A DNA stretch of 64,000 nt from Scytalidium lignicola (GCA_002812745.2 NCSJ02000239.1:1-64000); one strand, 5' to 3'; counted from the stretch's first letter, positions 11,072 through 23,878 are shown. Numbers and translations: made by a program. The notes: generated by a model from the sequence alone, not told the origin.

Positions 11072-11561
11072 TGTTGATGGCTAGACATGTGGATATAGGT
11101 AAACAAAGACAAAAGGTGTTAATCAACATAATCAACATGTAAGAAGAAGAGTTAGCCTAATTACATTGCTACTAGAGTGCATAACTTGTTGAATTAAGTA
11201 TAGTAAGAGGTTGTGTAATCGGGGTTACTCAAATATATTATAGTGTTGTAATAGTTATGTATAGTAAAGTAAAGTTAACTACTAGAAAGGGAAGTGTCAA
11301 GGGTATCCGTACGTAGAGTGAAGAGAGACTAGGAGGCTGAAACATAATAAGAGATTAGCAGTGAGATAACAGTTGGTTAAGTGTAGATTCACTTTAAAAC
11401 TTGGTACTCTTCTAAAATTACAAGATTGATCTCTGACTCCTGTCAAAGAGAAAGGGAAACCCTTCTCTTTATAGATGGGAGTCAGCAGTTAAGGAGTAGT
11501 TAGGACTTAGACTATTATCCTTTTCCCCCCTTCACATGATTAGTACACTAAGGCCCTGACA
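11072..11561 (-). repeat. Putative 3' LTR of Gypsy B
   Basis: Read on the minus strand it begins TGTCAGGGCC right after a polypurine tract and ends ATCAACA, giving TG...CA termini. It is more GC-balanced than its surroundings. No second copy lies in the window, so the outer edge rests on the terminal bases alone. Confidence 0.65.
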
Positions 11562-11580
11562 ATATCTCCTCCCTTCCAAG
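11562..11580 (-). other. Polypurine tract of Gypsy B
   Basis: The minus strand reads TTGGAAGGGAGGAGATAT immediately before the LTR start TGTCAGG. This arrangement marks the 3' LTR and fixes the element orientation. Confidence 0.7.
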
Positions 11581-12557
11581 CTCTTGTCCTCAGGAATTAC
11601 AGTTGTACTACCCGCTAAGATGTGACGACAGAATGTAGTACTTTCCCATTCCACAATTAAACTCCAGACAAAGAGCATTAAACTTAACACTCCTAGCCTT
11701 AGCACCTTAGCATGTTTGTCATTTCAGTAAATACAAGATATCTCTTAGTATCAACCTCATAGTAAAGTTCTAGTAAACCTCTTGTTAGGCTTTGAAGATC
11801 TTTCTTTGTTCTTTCAATTTAATATTACAAGTTATAATAAGGCCAAGAGTTAAATATCTTGTTCTTATTACAAACTTCCTTTCTAAACTATAGCTTGTTC
11901 ATAATTAAGTAATTACAAATGATCATTAAGCCTTATAACAAGGATACTATTATTCTTACTCTTTTAACATAACTTCATTATGTTAAATATACTTATTAAG
12001 AAAAGCCTTAATAACAATATTCTTTAAGCCTCAAGCTATTATATATATCTATTTAAGTAAGTATTCTCTCCTTTGATTCTACTTCTTTTTCCAAGCATTA
12101 ACTAACAATTGTTAGTATTACCTTTCTTTTTGAAGAACTCTACTGTGTTCCCATAGCTTTTTACTAGCATAACTCTTGTTAAGCTATAACTTTCTCGTTA
12201 TCCTTCCTTCTATTACACTTCCTTTTCCCTTACCTTTGTTTGTTAAGATTCCTTAAGCAGAATTGTCTTTTGCTAAGCTATAACTTACTTTTTGTTATAC
12301 TCTTCCTTGATCTTTTAATTTAACTTGTTTTCCCACCTTCACCTTTGTTCAGCTATCACTTCTTTTCTTCAAGAATCATACAGTAGAATTGTCTCTTATT
12401 AAGTTATAACTCACTCTTTACTATACTCTTCCTTGATTTTTCAATTCAACTTGCTTTCTACCTTCCCCTTAGCTCTAGGATATCTCTTCTTTCTTCTTAT
12501 ACCCTTGCTTAACTTTAGTTATAACACTTACTAACTTCTTACTAAGTTACAAAGATA

Positions 12558-12839
12558 ATGTTAGCAAACGTTAAACCCTTTATTCTTACTGATAAGGAAA
12601 TACCATGTCAACAATGTCTTTATAACTTGTTTAAGTAGAAAGTTGATGTTCTACAACAATATGCAGATAATACTAATAAGTTATAACTATTATTATGTAA
12701 TTACTTTGTTGTTATTATACAATTACTTAACTAATGTTCTATAGGCTAATCTTCAAAATGTTCATATTATAAGCAGAATAATAAGGCTTGTCTTCTAATA
12801 AGCATATCCCTCCTTCTTTGTTTACTCTTGTGAACTGAT
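12558..12839 (+). pseudogene. Antisense cysteine-rich frame in Gypsy B
   Basis: It starts at ATG 12558 on the strand opposite to pol, between the integrase segment and the 3' LTR. It contains PCQQC near its start (about residues 17-21) and, about 55 codons on, KCSYYKQNNKAC, which is C-X2-Y-X6-C; the Tyr (TAT) would be Cys (TGT) before a G-to-A change. Four or five stops of the TAG/TAA type interrupt it. Position, orientation and paired CX2C motifs parallel the antisense frame of Gypsy A, although the spacing is not a canonical Zn2Cys6 cluster. Function unknown. Confidence 0.5.
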
Positions 12840-14548
12840 GGTTAGTTACTTGCTAACTTCTTGTTAGTTAACTGGTTTATTAAAAGTGTAAAGCAAAGTA
12901 CTTTGTATTACTATTATTATGTATAATAATATTCTTGATATAAGTTTTAATATAATGGTTATTACTAATGTTAAGCTCTTGTTAACTTGATGCTAAGATA
13001 ATGTCAAGGTAACATAAGTAACTATTTCGAAAAGCCTTCAATTCATTAAGAACTCTAAAAGTATACCTTCTTTATATCTTCAAGAACTTAAGTAAGAAGA
13101 GTCAACTAAGCAAAAAGAGNAAAAACATCCTAATATTAGAGTTATTAAGTTGTTCATTGGAGAAGATGTCTAAGGATATAGCAAGTCTCTCTAAAAAAGT
13201 AGAAGATCTTCATACAAATTATAATAAAGTGATAAGTTACTTGTATAGTTATTACTAAGTAAGTGTTAATCAGAGGATAACATCCTGAGGTAAAAGAGTC
13301 CTCTGATAATGAAGGTAATGAAGATGATGGCAATGATAGTAAGGTGTAACTTCTGCTCTTCTCTTGCTTATCCTTTGCAAGGTTAAAGCTTAAGCATCTA
13401 GTTTCTCTCTCTACTTGCCTTGCAAGGTTAAAGCTAGTCTCTTACTTAATTAGTATTAAGTTGATGTTAAGTTCTTAGCTAAGTGTATTTTAGATAAATT
13501 CAGACCATTGTCTTGTAGTGTTTTCTTTCTTACAATTATGTTCTGTATTATATTTTATGAAAAATTACCTAAAGTACATTAATCACCCTCATTATAAGAT
13601 AACTGTTAACCTTTTAAGTCTTCCTTACTTTCTCTTAACTTTGAGGTTACTTAAATTTAGGTTATGTTTCTTATTATACTCTTCTAGCATTTTACTATCA
13701 TTAATATTTTCTTATAACTTCTAAGAATCTTCCTTATTAGTATATCCCTTCTAGTTAATAAGATATTTGAAAATTCCTCTTTGCTATCTATAGTCTAAAA
13801 TTGCTTTTACTTTATATTCATTGTCTAAGTTGATAATACTCACCTTCTCTAGTTCTAGGTCATTACTCTCTTACTTCTTGTACAACTTAAAAGCAAAGAT
13901 AAGGAAAATAAGGTAAATGTGAATTTGTTTTAGTATATCTAACTCATAAGTAAGGCTATAATCTCCTATTACCTTTATTATTTTCCAAGGCTTTAAATAT
14001 TTGTCAATAAACTTGTAACAAGGTCATTGTTACTTGATATAGACAGTAAAGACTAATATTTAGTCTTTAAGATTAAAAGACTTTAATACTTGATATTGGT
14101 TATACTATTTCTTATAAAGTTTTTGAGCATGTTGAAATAAACTTACAATCTTATTATAACTCTCTTATAACTCTTCAACTCTTTTAATTACTGTTAGTAC
14201 CTTAAAAGAAAGCTCTTCACTAGCTAACCCTAACTCTGCTAGTCCTTGTAGTTTATATCCTATAAGGGCTTCTGCTAAGGACATCTATATAACAGAATGC
14301 CATAAAGTATTGTAAATATACTCTGCTAAGTATAGCTTAATTGTCTAATCATCCTAAGTAAAGGAGTAATAAACTTATAAGTAATGTTCTAAGTTCTGGT
14401 TTTAACATTCAGTTTAGCTGTTAGTTTAAGGGTGTTATATAGTACTTATCTGCCTCTTTACTACTAGGTAATAACAAAGGAATACTTAGAACTTGCTCTT
14501 GAATTAAGTATCTTAATCAGATATTATACTCTTAAATAGACTAAATGG

Positions 14549-14752
14549 TCAAATGATATAATGTAACAACAACTTAACAACTTCATTAACATTAATACAC
14601 TTGATAATAAGGATATAAATCAAATACTTAATAAACTTACAGACTATTACTAAAATAGTATTATATTCTTTACCCTTAAAGAAAGTAGAAGATAATAATT
14701 TAATGATGAAATCTATTAAGATTTCTTCAAAAGGTCTAGTTAATATTAACAA
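14549..14752 (-). pseudogene. Gypsy B integrase core fragment
   Basis: A 67-codon open segment reads RPFEEILIDFIIKLLSSTFF followed by GKEYNTILVIVCKFIKYLIY. This matches the start of Gypsy integrase cores (RPW--I--DFI--LP-S---G--YD-ILVVVDRF-K---). The DFI aspartate is kept, while the non-catalytic VVVDRF segment has decayed to VIVCKF. Stops on both sides close the segment. Confidence 0.8.
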
Positions 14753-15808
14753 AGGTATTAGCTTGTTATAAGGTAGATAATGTCTTAACTTGGTTCTCTA
14801 GCAAATAATATAAATAAAGATGTACTTCTTAATGTCTTTTTACAAATTATTCTAATAATAATAATTAACTAGCTATTTCAAAACTTTACTAATACTTAAA
14901 TGTTTACTAGTAAGAGTATTATAAAAAGTATTTAACAGTTTAATCTTTAATAAATAATTATCAAGGATATAAACATATCCTCGATATCTTAAAAGCTTAT
15001 TGTCTCTTAATGCTTAAAGGTTATGCCTTAAGACTCTAACAATAGATTATTTGTTATATTATTACTTTTATTCTTCATTGACAACAAAAGTGTCCTTTTA
15101 CTATACTTTATGAATAACATTTGTAAAGCTAAGTAACAAGTCTTCTGGTACTGTTGTAACTTTAGCCCTTTTAGCTTATACTAAAAGAATGTATGATTTA
15201 CAACTTGTAACTCTAATAATAACATTATCCTAGAAAGATATAATACTCTGAGCACTTTCAAGTTTAATTGTCATAAAGCTGTTAAGCTTTTACAACTGAC
15301 TAACAAGGTCTTGACTGTCTAGCAAAACAAGTTTAGTTGTCAAGGAATCTACTTCCTCTGACTAGTCAACAAGACCTTGACCTAACAAGCTTATAAGTTC
15401 CTCATTGCTTACATTCAACGTCTGTAAGAACTTACTAAGAAAACTTGATAACAACTTCTAATGTATTGTTATAATACTAGTTGTATCTTATAGATCAAGT
15501 CTTCTTAACAACTTATTAACAAGGTTTTAAGAGCTTAGTTTATACTCAATCTTAAAATCATATCTAGACAATTCTTGTAATTAATAAACTTACTTGTTAT
15601 TTAGTTATAACTTAGAAATAAGATAACGATAGTTCAAATAATCAGTTAAAACTTTAACAAAGTATTGTATATATGACAAGTAATGTCTTTATATCCTGAA
15701 AGCCTTTACAATAGTTAATAACTCAGCATTTAAGGTGTTATAGTGTAGTTCAACCTCTTTTAACTTCTTTAACATGTATACAACAAAATATTAATACCTT
15801 TCTTACAA

Positions 15809-15960
15809 TTAGGTTATAATTATGTTAATTGTAAAATCCAAAGCATTTGTCTTTAACCTAGTAAGTAGCTTCAAGTTATAATGATACAATAGTAGAGTAG
15901 TTGTAAACAAGACACATATCTTTATAAATACTTCTTGTNGTAAAAGAGTTGTATATGCTG
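15809..15960 (-). pseudogene. Gypsy B RNase H start, truncated
   Basis: The minus strand reads QEVFIKICVLFTTTLLLYHY and then NLKLLTRLKTNALDFTINII. This aligns with the RT/RNase H junction of Gypsy elements (AF--LK---TT-P-L-H-----LETDASDFAIG). The DASD aspartate is Asn (GAT to AAT). An N lies at 15939. Nothing upstream of this segment survives, so the element ends at about 15.96 kb. Confidence 0.7.
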
Positions 15961-15965
15961 AAAAA

Positions 15966-16438
15966 GTTGATATTATGATGGGAATTGTAACATATGAGCA
16001 AATGGCACGAAAAACAAGTGTAGAAACGCGTTGTATGGTAAGCAATTGATTGATTCTGTCCCACGCATTACTTTTCTATGGTACGCGCACCAAAAAGTGG
16101 TGCACGGGGCTCNTTTTCGCGAAAAAACAGGCTGAATTGGAATATGACAGTAACTAAGGCAGAAATACCAGGCTCCTAGTGGGGCGCTGATGACGGGCCC
16201 TGTACCTTGCTGGGGCTCGTTGGAGCTACAGTATCTTGCTCTGCAATATTGTCTACATATCGAGGCATGTTGCTTTCCACGTCCACAACCACATATATCT
16301 GAGAGAAAATTTCTATCCGGAAGGCTACTAGTCTCTCTCCAAAGGGGTTGGAAAGACTTTTAACAAGATTTGACATGTCATTGGTATTGTCTTAGTACCC
16401 GTGTTTTACCTGAGCACTGTAATCCACGGCCAGGCGGG
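15966..16438. other. Boundary of AT-rich block and myotubularin promoter
   Basis: Base composition changes within a few hundred bases from transposon DNA to ordinary DNA. A short inverted repeat, GCACC...GGTGC, lies at about 16087-16103, and TTTTCGCGAAAA follows an N at 16113. No gene is supported here. The next gene starts at 16439, so its promoter is at most about 470 bp before transposon remains begin. Confidence 0.5.
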
Positions 16439-18809
16439 ATGGACAAAATCAAAATAGCAAAAGTTAGAAGATTACTCAACTCTCTTGTTCCTATCCTAAA
16501 TCACTGACAGTATAACATAGGTTGAAGATGTAGAGATATGGAGTCGTGGCACAAAATCGTATGCAACACTGCATCTAACAGCACATCATCTTATACTTGT
16601 TGAAGCCCCCGCACCGTCACTAGATGGCTCTCCAGCTTCACCTCGACCTCTAGCGAATAGCAAGCCTAAAGAAGCATGGATAACGTATCCTATGATATCG
16701 TTTTGCACATTTCGACCAAGTCCGGCCATATCCCCTCAGCCTTCGTCGATCCGAATAAGAGGTCGGGATTTCAACTTTACCAACTTTAATTTTAACGACG
16801 AGAAGCAAGCTAAGGATGTTTTTGAGAGTATTAAAACCGCCACCTGCAGGTTGGGAAGCATTGAGAAGCTCTACGCGTTTAACTACAAGCCGCCCCCTCA
16901 CGAGAGAAAGATTAATGCTTGGGAAATATATGATCCAAGGTCAGAGTGGAAACGACAAGGCATAAGTTCTAAGGGGGTCGACAGGGGATGGAGGATCTCG
17001 ACTATAAACCTTGACTATACCTTTTCGCCAACCTACCCAGCCCTTCTTCCAGTCCCGTCAACAATTTCAGATAACGTACTTAAACATGCCGGTGCATACC
17101 GATCGAAAGTACGATTCCCTGTATTGACGTATCTTCATCCTGTGAATAACTGTTCGATCACAAGAAGTGCACAGCCCCGTGCAGGCCTACGGGGTAACAG
17201 AAGTATTCAAGATGAGAAACTTGTCAGTGCGTGCTTCTCAGCGTCCGCGCCTAGGGACGACAGCGATGGCTCTCCGCCACCAAGATCGGGAACGAGCCCT
17301 AATGCAAGTCAAACTGAACTCAGCTTAGAAGGTAATGAGGAGGAGCTGGAAGACACGGAACGCTTTGAGGACGAGTTATTATCCGCAACCGCAACCAATG
17401 CCTCGAATAGTAGCACTATGAAGGGTAATGCTGGCATTGAAAAGCAGCACATATATGGTGCGCAACAACGCAACCTAATCGTGGATGCTCGGCCTACCGT
17501 CAACGCATTAGCAATGCAGGCAGTTGGGCTCGGGTCAGAAAATATGGAACATTATAAGTTCGCTACCAAGGCATATCTAGGAATCGATAACATCCATGTT
17601 ATGAGAGATTCTCTTGCCAAAGTGATCGAGGCACTTAAGGACTCGGATATATCAAAGTTTCCACCGAATCGAGAGTTATTAGCTAAGAGTGGTTGGTTAA
17701 AACATATCACTGGGCTCCTTGATGGAGCTGCACTTATTGCTAGGCAGGTTGCCATTCAGCACTCTCATGTGTTGATTCATTGTTCAGATGGGTGGGATCG
17801 AACGAGCCAGCTAAGTGCATTAGCACAATTGCTACTTGACCCTTACTATAGAACTATTGACGGATTCATTGTTCTGGTTGAAAAAGACTGGTTAGCTTTT
17901 GGTCATATGTTCCAACATCGAACCGGATTCCTAAATAGTGAAAAGTGGTTTACAACTCAGACTGATGGACTTGCTGGCTCCGCCATTCAGCCTGGTGGTA
18001 ACGGGGAAGGTAGAGGGGATGCAATTGAAAATGCATTTGCTAGTGCCAAACGATTCTTCAACAAGAGTACCCACAGTCAAGACAGCGTAGAGGATTCAGA
18101 AGGAGAGACTTTAGGTTTTGACGATGCAACAAAATCATCAAAGTCTACGCCTGGTTCAAAAGATGATCTTGCTAGCAGAGAAGCCACCAAGATTAAGGAG
18201 ACCAGTCCTGTTTTCCACCAATTTCTCGATGCGACATACCAACTACTTTGCCAGTATCCAAGCCGCTTTGAATTTAATGAACGGTTTTTAAGAAGGCTTC
18301 TATATCATCTTTATTCTTGCCAGTATGGCACCTTTTTGTACAACAACGAGAAGGCTAGGAAAGAGGCTCGTGTGCAAGAACGGACTGCCAGTGTATGGGC
18401 TTACTTCCTGTCGAGGAGAGCGGAATTTACGAATAAAGACTATGATGGCACCATCGATGATCATGTGAAAGGGAAGGAACGCCTTATTTTCCCACATTTG
18501 GACAAGATTAGATGGTGGCATGAGTGTTTCAATCGTACTGACGAAGAAATGAATGGCCCAACGAACAGTGCGGCAGAGCGATATCTCGCGCCTGAGAACA
18601 TCACAATTGGAGGAAAATCTATACTAACCGGAGTCGAAACATCCTCAGCAGCTGTTGGGACTAGCACACTCCGTCAACTGTCAAACTCGGGTAGTTTTGC
18701 AAGCCTGAAAGAGAGTATTTCGTCACTTGGAATCGGCAAGAGCAAAGGATCGCCGGGAACAAGATCCCCGGCAAATATAAAGCAGCCGATGGAAGTGGAA
18801 ATGCAGTAA
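16439..18809 (+). CDS. YMR1: Myotubularin-family phosphoinositide 3-phosphatase
   Basis: Predicted 770 aa from two exons, 16439-16462 and 16521-18809. Exon 1 is only eight codons (MDKIKIAK). The 58-nt intron ends TATAACATAG and is preceded by a CTGAC branch-like site; splicing joins MDKIKIAK to VEDVEIWSRGTKSY and ATLHLTAHHLILV, the usual start of the PH-GRAM domain. The catalytic loop HCSDGWDRTSQ fits the CX5R signature of myotubularins (C about 429, R about 435), with all key residues present. These enzymes remove the 3-phosphate from PI3P and PI(3,5)P2 on endosome and vacuole membranes. An acidic/serine-rich insert (about 245-300) and a low-complexity C-terminus are likely disordered. The gene is convergent with FRS1, whose stop is 229 bp away. 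High confidence in family. Confidence 0.95.
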
Positions 18810-19038
18810 TAAGGTGGAACTATGGTTATTGGCGTTTGGAGAGGTTGACTGTAGCCAGTTTTGGAATGGCGTAAAGCATAAAATGAGGATGGGGCTCTCT
18901 GAAGGGTAATGCATCTCATGAATTTTGTCTAGAGTGTCTAACTCTATGTAAATGATTTACGATCCCATACGAATGATGCATGACACGGAATGTGTCTGTG
19001 AAAACTGGTCTGACTCATTGTTGTCTTCAACGACATAA

Positions 19039-20941
19039 TCATAGGAAGATCTCAAGATTGATCTCTAAGGTGCTCACGGGATATCTAATAATCGTTAACA
19101 AGGGGTTTAACTGACCATTGCCGTGAAATGTAACATACCTCAACTCGAACTTTTCTAAGACTGTTGGATGCAAAATACCAAACTCTCCAATTCTAACTGC
19201 CTTACCGTCAAGTCTTAAGAAGATAGCAGCAGCATGACCAGGAAAGAAAGTCGGCTCATCGATTTCTTCGATCCAATAGCCATCCATTTTTTTGGCTTCT
19301 AAGCCTTCCTCGTGTGCTACGAAAGCCGTCCTAAGCATCAGAAGCACTCGATCCAGCAAACCATGGACTACTTCGAACCCACTAGTCTTTCCGTACCAAG
19401 CAGCTCCGAAGTGTCTCTCATTTCTACTCTTTCTTTCTAATGTGAGATCTTTGAATGCAACATCCGAAACTTCAAACACCTTGATTGGCACACTGTGCTT
19501 TTTGTTTTCTCGAATCGTCTTCAACAATCCAGGTAATAACGAGGTTCGTACGACTTGATATTCTGCCGTCTTTGGATTTGCAAGCTTCACTGCTGTGTTG
19601 CCATCATCTTTGCGGTTTAGCCAGGCAAAGTTCTCGTCATGTGAACAGAGAATGAGTGGTAGAGCTTCGCTCCACCCAGCCATTGCTGTTTCCAGACGGA
19701 CGATGTCAGCAAGCTTGTTAATTTGGAGAGGTTGAGCAATCGTTGCAGCCTTATTTGGCGACGTTCGGGGGAGTTTGTTAAAGCCATAGGAAATAGCGAC
19801 GTCTTCCATAATATCGCATTGATGCAGGACATCTGCCCTCGTGGGAGGTATTGACACTTCAATGATGTTTTTGTCTGTTGACGATGGCGTTGCCTTGTAA
19901 CACATCTTTCTGAGCAGCTCACAAATACTCTCTGGAGACTCGTTGAGGCCACAGCAGTCGTTGATATAATCAACCTCTGCCTCTGCAAGCCGTGGTTGTA
20001 TGTTAGGCACTTGACGGGTCTCCTGATTATGATCAGAAATCACTTGGACTGGTTCGATTGTGAAAGGCTCTGCGCAATACTCAGAGAACATCATAACCAT
20101 AATGTTAATCACAATATCTAGCTTTGTTTTGTCTGTTGCTGTACACTCTATGAAGACATTTTTTGTGTCTTCAGAAATTTTAGAGTGATCACCATTAATA
20201 ATAGGAGGTAGGGAGCACACTATCCTTTGGGAATCGTAGATAACTGGATATCCTGGCTTGTCTCGAATAATATGGAGATACTTTCCTAGGTGTTTGTCAT
20301 TTTCATAAAATTCCATCAACTCTTCTCCATTTATCTTTTTGGTCTGGTTTAAAGGTATGAAGTTGATCTCCTTAGGTGGTGCGGCCTCATAAGTGAAAGG
20401 TCCTTTAATAGTATCCAAATCATGAGTCCCGATTGCAACTAATGTACGCTGTCGTGCTAAGTTCTGGTGAAGTTTATCCTGTAACGAGATAAAGGATTCA
20501 TAGCGCTCTGGGGTGAAGGTGATATTCCGCAAAATAGCACAAGCTACATATGGCCGTACGTCGAGGGTATTTGGATTAACAGTAATTGTCTCCAACTTTC
20601 CGCTCTTTGGCATGACCAGTTTGTAGTTTGGGAAAGGAGTCCTCCCTTTAAATATATTCAACATCAGAGCTATGCCCTCGAAACATAACATGTCATAGCG
20701 ATTTGCGGGGATCTCGATCTTAAGCTGCGGGGCTTCTTGCTTGCCATTGACGATGGGGCGCTCAGTATTTGAGGTGTCTTCGTCCAGCTCAATACCGAAA
20801 TCAAAGCAGAGTTCCTCAAATTCTTCAGTTGTATATCTGCCAACTCATTAGTTTAGATCTGAGATACCAGGTTCGCACATTGACTTACTCACGCCCCAGT
20901 GCCTTATAGAGCCCAGCTTTATCGACGTTGATTGTAGGCAT
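19039..20941 (-). CDS. FRS1: Cytosolic phenylalanyl-tRNA synthetase beta subunit
   Basis: Predicted 598 aa from exons 20941-20889, 20836-19139 and 19084-19039. Exon 1 gives [18 protein letters not shown], the conserved N-terminus; the intron has a GTAAGT donor. The 54-nt second intron (19138-19085) is a multiple of three without a stop, so the reading frame stays open through it, but removing it gives [20 protein letters not shown], as in other eukaryotic beta subunits. Recognisable segments include [33 protein letters not shown], a B5-type region ([14 protein letters not shown]) and [19 protein letters not shown]. The subunit pairs with the alpha (FRS2) subunit to charge tRNA-Phe in the cytosol; the alpha subunit is the catalytic one. 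It starts 670 bp from TPD3 in a divergent pair. Confidence 0.97.
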
Positions 20942-21611
20942 GGTGGTTAATATTGACGCAAATATGAATTCGTGACCTTTGTAAAACACCCCCAGTAAAG
21001 GTAGATTTAACTACTAAACCCCAAAAGTGAGAATCTCACAAGCGTTGACTTTTACTAAATGTGACTCAAATATTCCGTATCGAAAGCTTCTTGTTGTGCC
21101 TGAATTATGAGGCACTAAAGCTATGATGATTGCCCTGCTCCTCGCTGAGCATCCTGAGCAAACCAACAATTTCCCCACCAACGGATCCACCAAAGCTCCA
21201 GTGTCTTGTTTTTCCAGTTCATATTGAAGCTTTGATGGTATTTATGGTGTGAAGGTATGTTCAATTGGTTTCTTTTGTCCTTAGCATTCACTACTATCTC
21301 TATAAACTCTTCTCTAAGTTCGTCCTGGAACTGGCCTTGTGGACCTCCCCGCCATCAATACATGTGCAACAGCGCATATTTCCCAGCAAGACGGAACGTT
21401 AGTGCTAATAGAAACAAGCCTGAATAAGTGCATATACCAATCTTCACACGACGAATTTGCTTTTCGATCAGCTAGAGTTGCTTGACGAAAGAAGGCTAGC
21501 CAACACGCGATCAACTCCATATCACGACTTCGAAATAACTAGGTCACACGCTGGCTGCGTTGACCTCCTATTATTACTGTTCTACGCCTAAGACTCATCA
21601 AATAAGTGTTC
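20942..21611. promoter_or_regulatory. Divergent intergenic region FRS1-TPD3
   Basis: This 670-bp stretch lies between two start codons pointing outward and must hold both promoters. No convincing frame or repeat is visible. Specific factor sites were not assigned. Confidence 0.5.
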
Positions 21612-23878
21612 ATGATGTCGGACGGTCAAGACAAAACGGATGAGCTCTATCCTATAGCTGTACTTATAGATGAGTTAAAGGTCCGTTGTGATATCTCCCT
21701 TGTCTGCTTGCTGTACTTGCTTGCTGACTTTAATAAAGCATGACGACGTCCTTTTACGATTGAATGCCATACATCGACTCTCAACTATTGCACTGGCACT
21801 GGGGGCTGAACGTACAAGAGACGAACTGATTCCGTTTCTAGACGGTACGCGTGCAACATAATATCATATTACCCCTTATTAACTTATAATTGCAGAATCT
21901 GTTGAAGATGAAGATGAGGTTCTCACTGCGCTAAGTGAGGAACTGGGTAACTTTGTTGAATATGTTGGGGGGCCAGAATATGGGCATGTGCTTCTGTCGC
22001 CTCTTGAGAATCTTGCGGCGATAGAGGAACCTCTAGTGCGAGAGAAGGTGAAGGCTTTCTTGATAGATGGTTAGAGCTGAGCTGACCATCGCCAGGCTGT
22101 TGAATCTTTAAATAAAATCTGCGAAGACTTGTCTCCCCAGCAGGTGGAAGAGTACTTTATTCCACTTACAATTCGGCTTTCCAAGGCCGACTGGTTCACA
22201 TCAAAGATTTCAGCAACCGGCCTTTACAATGTCCCCTACAAAAAAGCATCACCTCCAATGCAAGAGCAACTCCGACAGCAGTTCGGTCTACTTGTGCACG
22301 ATGAGACTCCTATGGTCCGAAGGCAAGCAGCCAATAACCTCGCGAAATTCGTGAAAGAAATGCCAGCCACTATTGTTGTTGAAGAAATGATACCTCTTTT
22401 CCGCCATCTCGCAGGAGACGACCAGGATAGTGTGAGACTACTGACGGTAGAGATATTGATAGCAATTGCCGAGGTGGTACCAAAAGAACAACAATCAAGT
22501 CATGGAGTTCTGCTCACCGCATTAAGGAGTCTGATTGAGGATAAAAGCTGGAGGGTCAGATACATGGTCGCGGATAGATTTGAAAAGGTATATAACGCAA
22601 CGCATGCCTTTTAAAGCATTACTAAGTCTCCAATAGATTGCAAAAGCAGTGGACGATGAGGTCATCGCGAGAGATCTCGTACCGGCATTCATAAAGCTGC
22701 TTAAAGACAGCGAAGCCGAGGTTCGAACAGCCATTGCAGGCCAGATACCAGGTAAAAAATAGTCCTTTCTATTGAGTCTAATGCATAGTCGCTAATGGAA
22801 TCTAGGCTTTTGCAAGCTTGTTGAGAGAAATACTCTGCTTAATGATATTATGCCAACTGTCGAAGACTTGGTTTCCGACGCCTCCCAGCACGTTAGAGCT
22901 GCGCTTGGGACTCAAATTAGCGGCCTTGCCCCAATTCTTGGAAAACAGGAGTAAGTCCTCTGAAATCTCATCTTGACTAATCGAATTAAGCAAATTGTCT
23001 AGAACGATCGATCATCTCCTCCCTATGTTCCTTCAAATGCTTAAAGATGAGTTTCCTGATGTCCGCCTCCACATCATCTCTAAACTCGATCTGGTCAATC
23101 AGGGTATGTAGACACCAGAACCACAATTCAAAAGCTGATAATTTAATTAGTAATCGGAATTGACCTTCTCTCTCAATCTCTCTTGCCTGCCATCGTTCAA
23201 CTTGCTGAAGATAAGCAATGGCGGGTTCGATTGGCCATAATCGAATATATCCCTCTCCTTGCTAGTCAACTTGGTGTCAAATTCTTTGATGAAAAATTGG
23301 CTGCGCTTTGCATGGGCTGGCTTGGCGACACAGTATTCTCTATCCGTGAAGCAGCAACACAAAATCTTAGGAAGTTGACGGAAGTCTTTGGAGTTGAATG
23401 GGCAAAAGAGACGATCGTTCCGAAGGTCATGAATATGGCAGCGCATACGAATTACCTTTACCGAATGACAACCTGCTTTGCTATCACAGTAAGTCTATAG
23501 GAAGAGTTTATAAGAGCGCCACTGACATAAATGTAGACGCTAGCGCCAGTTGTTAGTATAGACGTGATTGCACAGTCCATTCTTCCGATGATGGACAAGT
23601 TGGTGGATGATGAGATCCCCAATATCCGTTTCAACGTCGCTAAATCGTATGCTGAGCTGATATCAGTCCTAAAGCGCCTGCCAAATGAGGGAACAATTTA
23701 TACTCTCGAGAAGGCTGGTACCTCGTTCTCGCCATCAACTAGGGGACAGGAGCTCATCCAAGAGCGAATCCTTCCTAATCTAGAGAAATTGCAGAAGGAT
23801 GATGACGTTGATGTTCGTTTCTTTGCTACTACGGCAGCCACATCAATTGCAGGAGACCCAATGAATATCTCACCATAG
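21612..23878 (+). CDS. TPD3: PP2A scaffold (A/PR65) subunit
   Basis: Predicted 619 aa from nine exons: 21612-21680, 21739-21844, 21896-22047, 22096-22587, 22637-22751, 22806-22950, 23003-23103, 23151-23488 and 23537-23878. All eight introns are 48-58 nt with GT-AG ends, and the frame closes exactly. Two ATG codons lie in tandem (21612, 21615). The protein is built of HEAT repeats throughout. Landmarks shared with the human A subunit include [78 protein letters not shown] and [10 protein letters not shown]. It holds together the catalytic C subunit and a regulatory B subunit of protein phosphatase 2A. A 30-residue Ser/Thr/Gly-rich insert near the C-terminus ([20 protein letters not shown] onward) is absent from the human protein and is common to filamentous fungi as far as I recall. 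Confidence 0.96.

Larger units (their letters stand above)
11072..15965 (-). mobile_element. 5'-truncated Ty3/Gypsy element (Gypsy B)
   Basis: It consists of an LTR (11072-11561), a polypurine tract, an antisense cysteine-rich frame, an integrase segment at 14549-14752 and an RNase H start at about 15809-15950, all in minus-strand pol order. Gag, protease, most of reverse transcriptase and the 5' LTR are absent: the element stops near the edge of the gene island. It differs from Gypsy A in LTR length and sequence, so it is another family. Stops are frequent throughout. Confidence 0.75.

Noticed and set aside
16176..16376. 66-codon minus-strand frame between transposon DNA and myotubularin
   Set aside because: No recognisable family, no exon partners, and it overlaps the likely myotubularin promoter.
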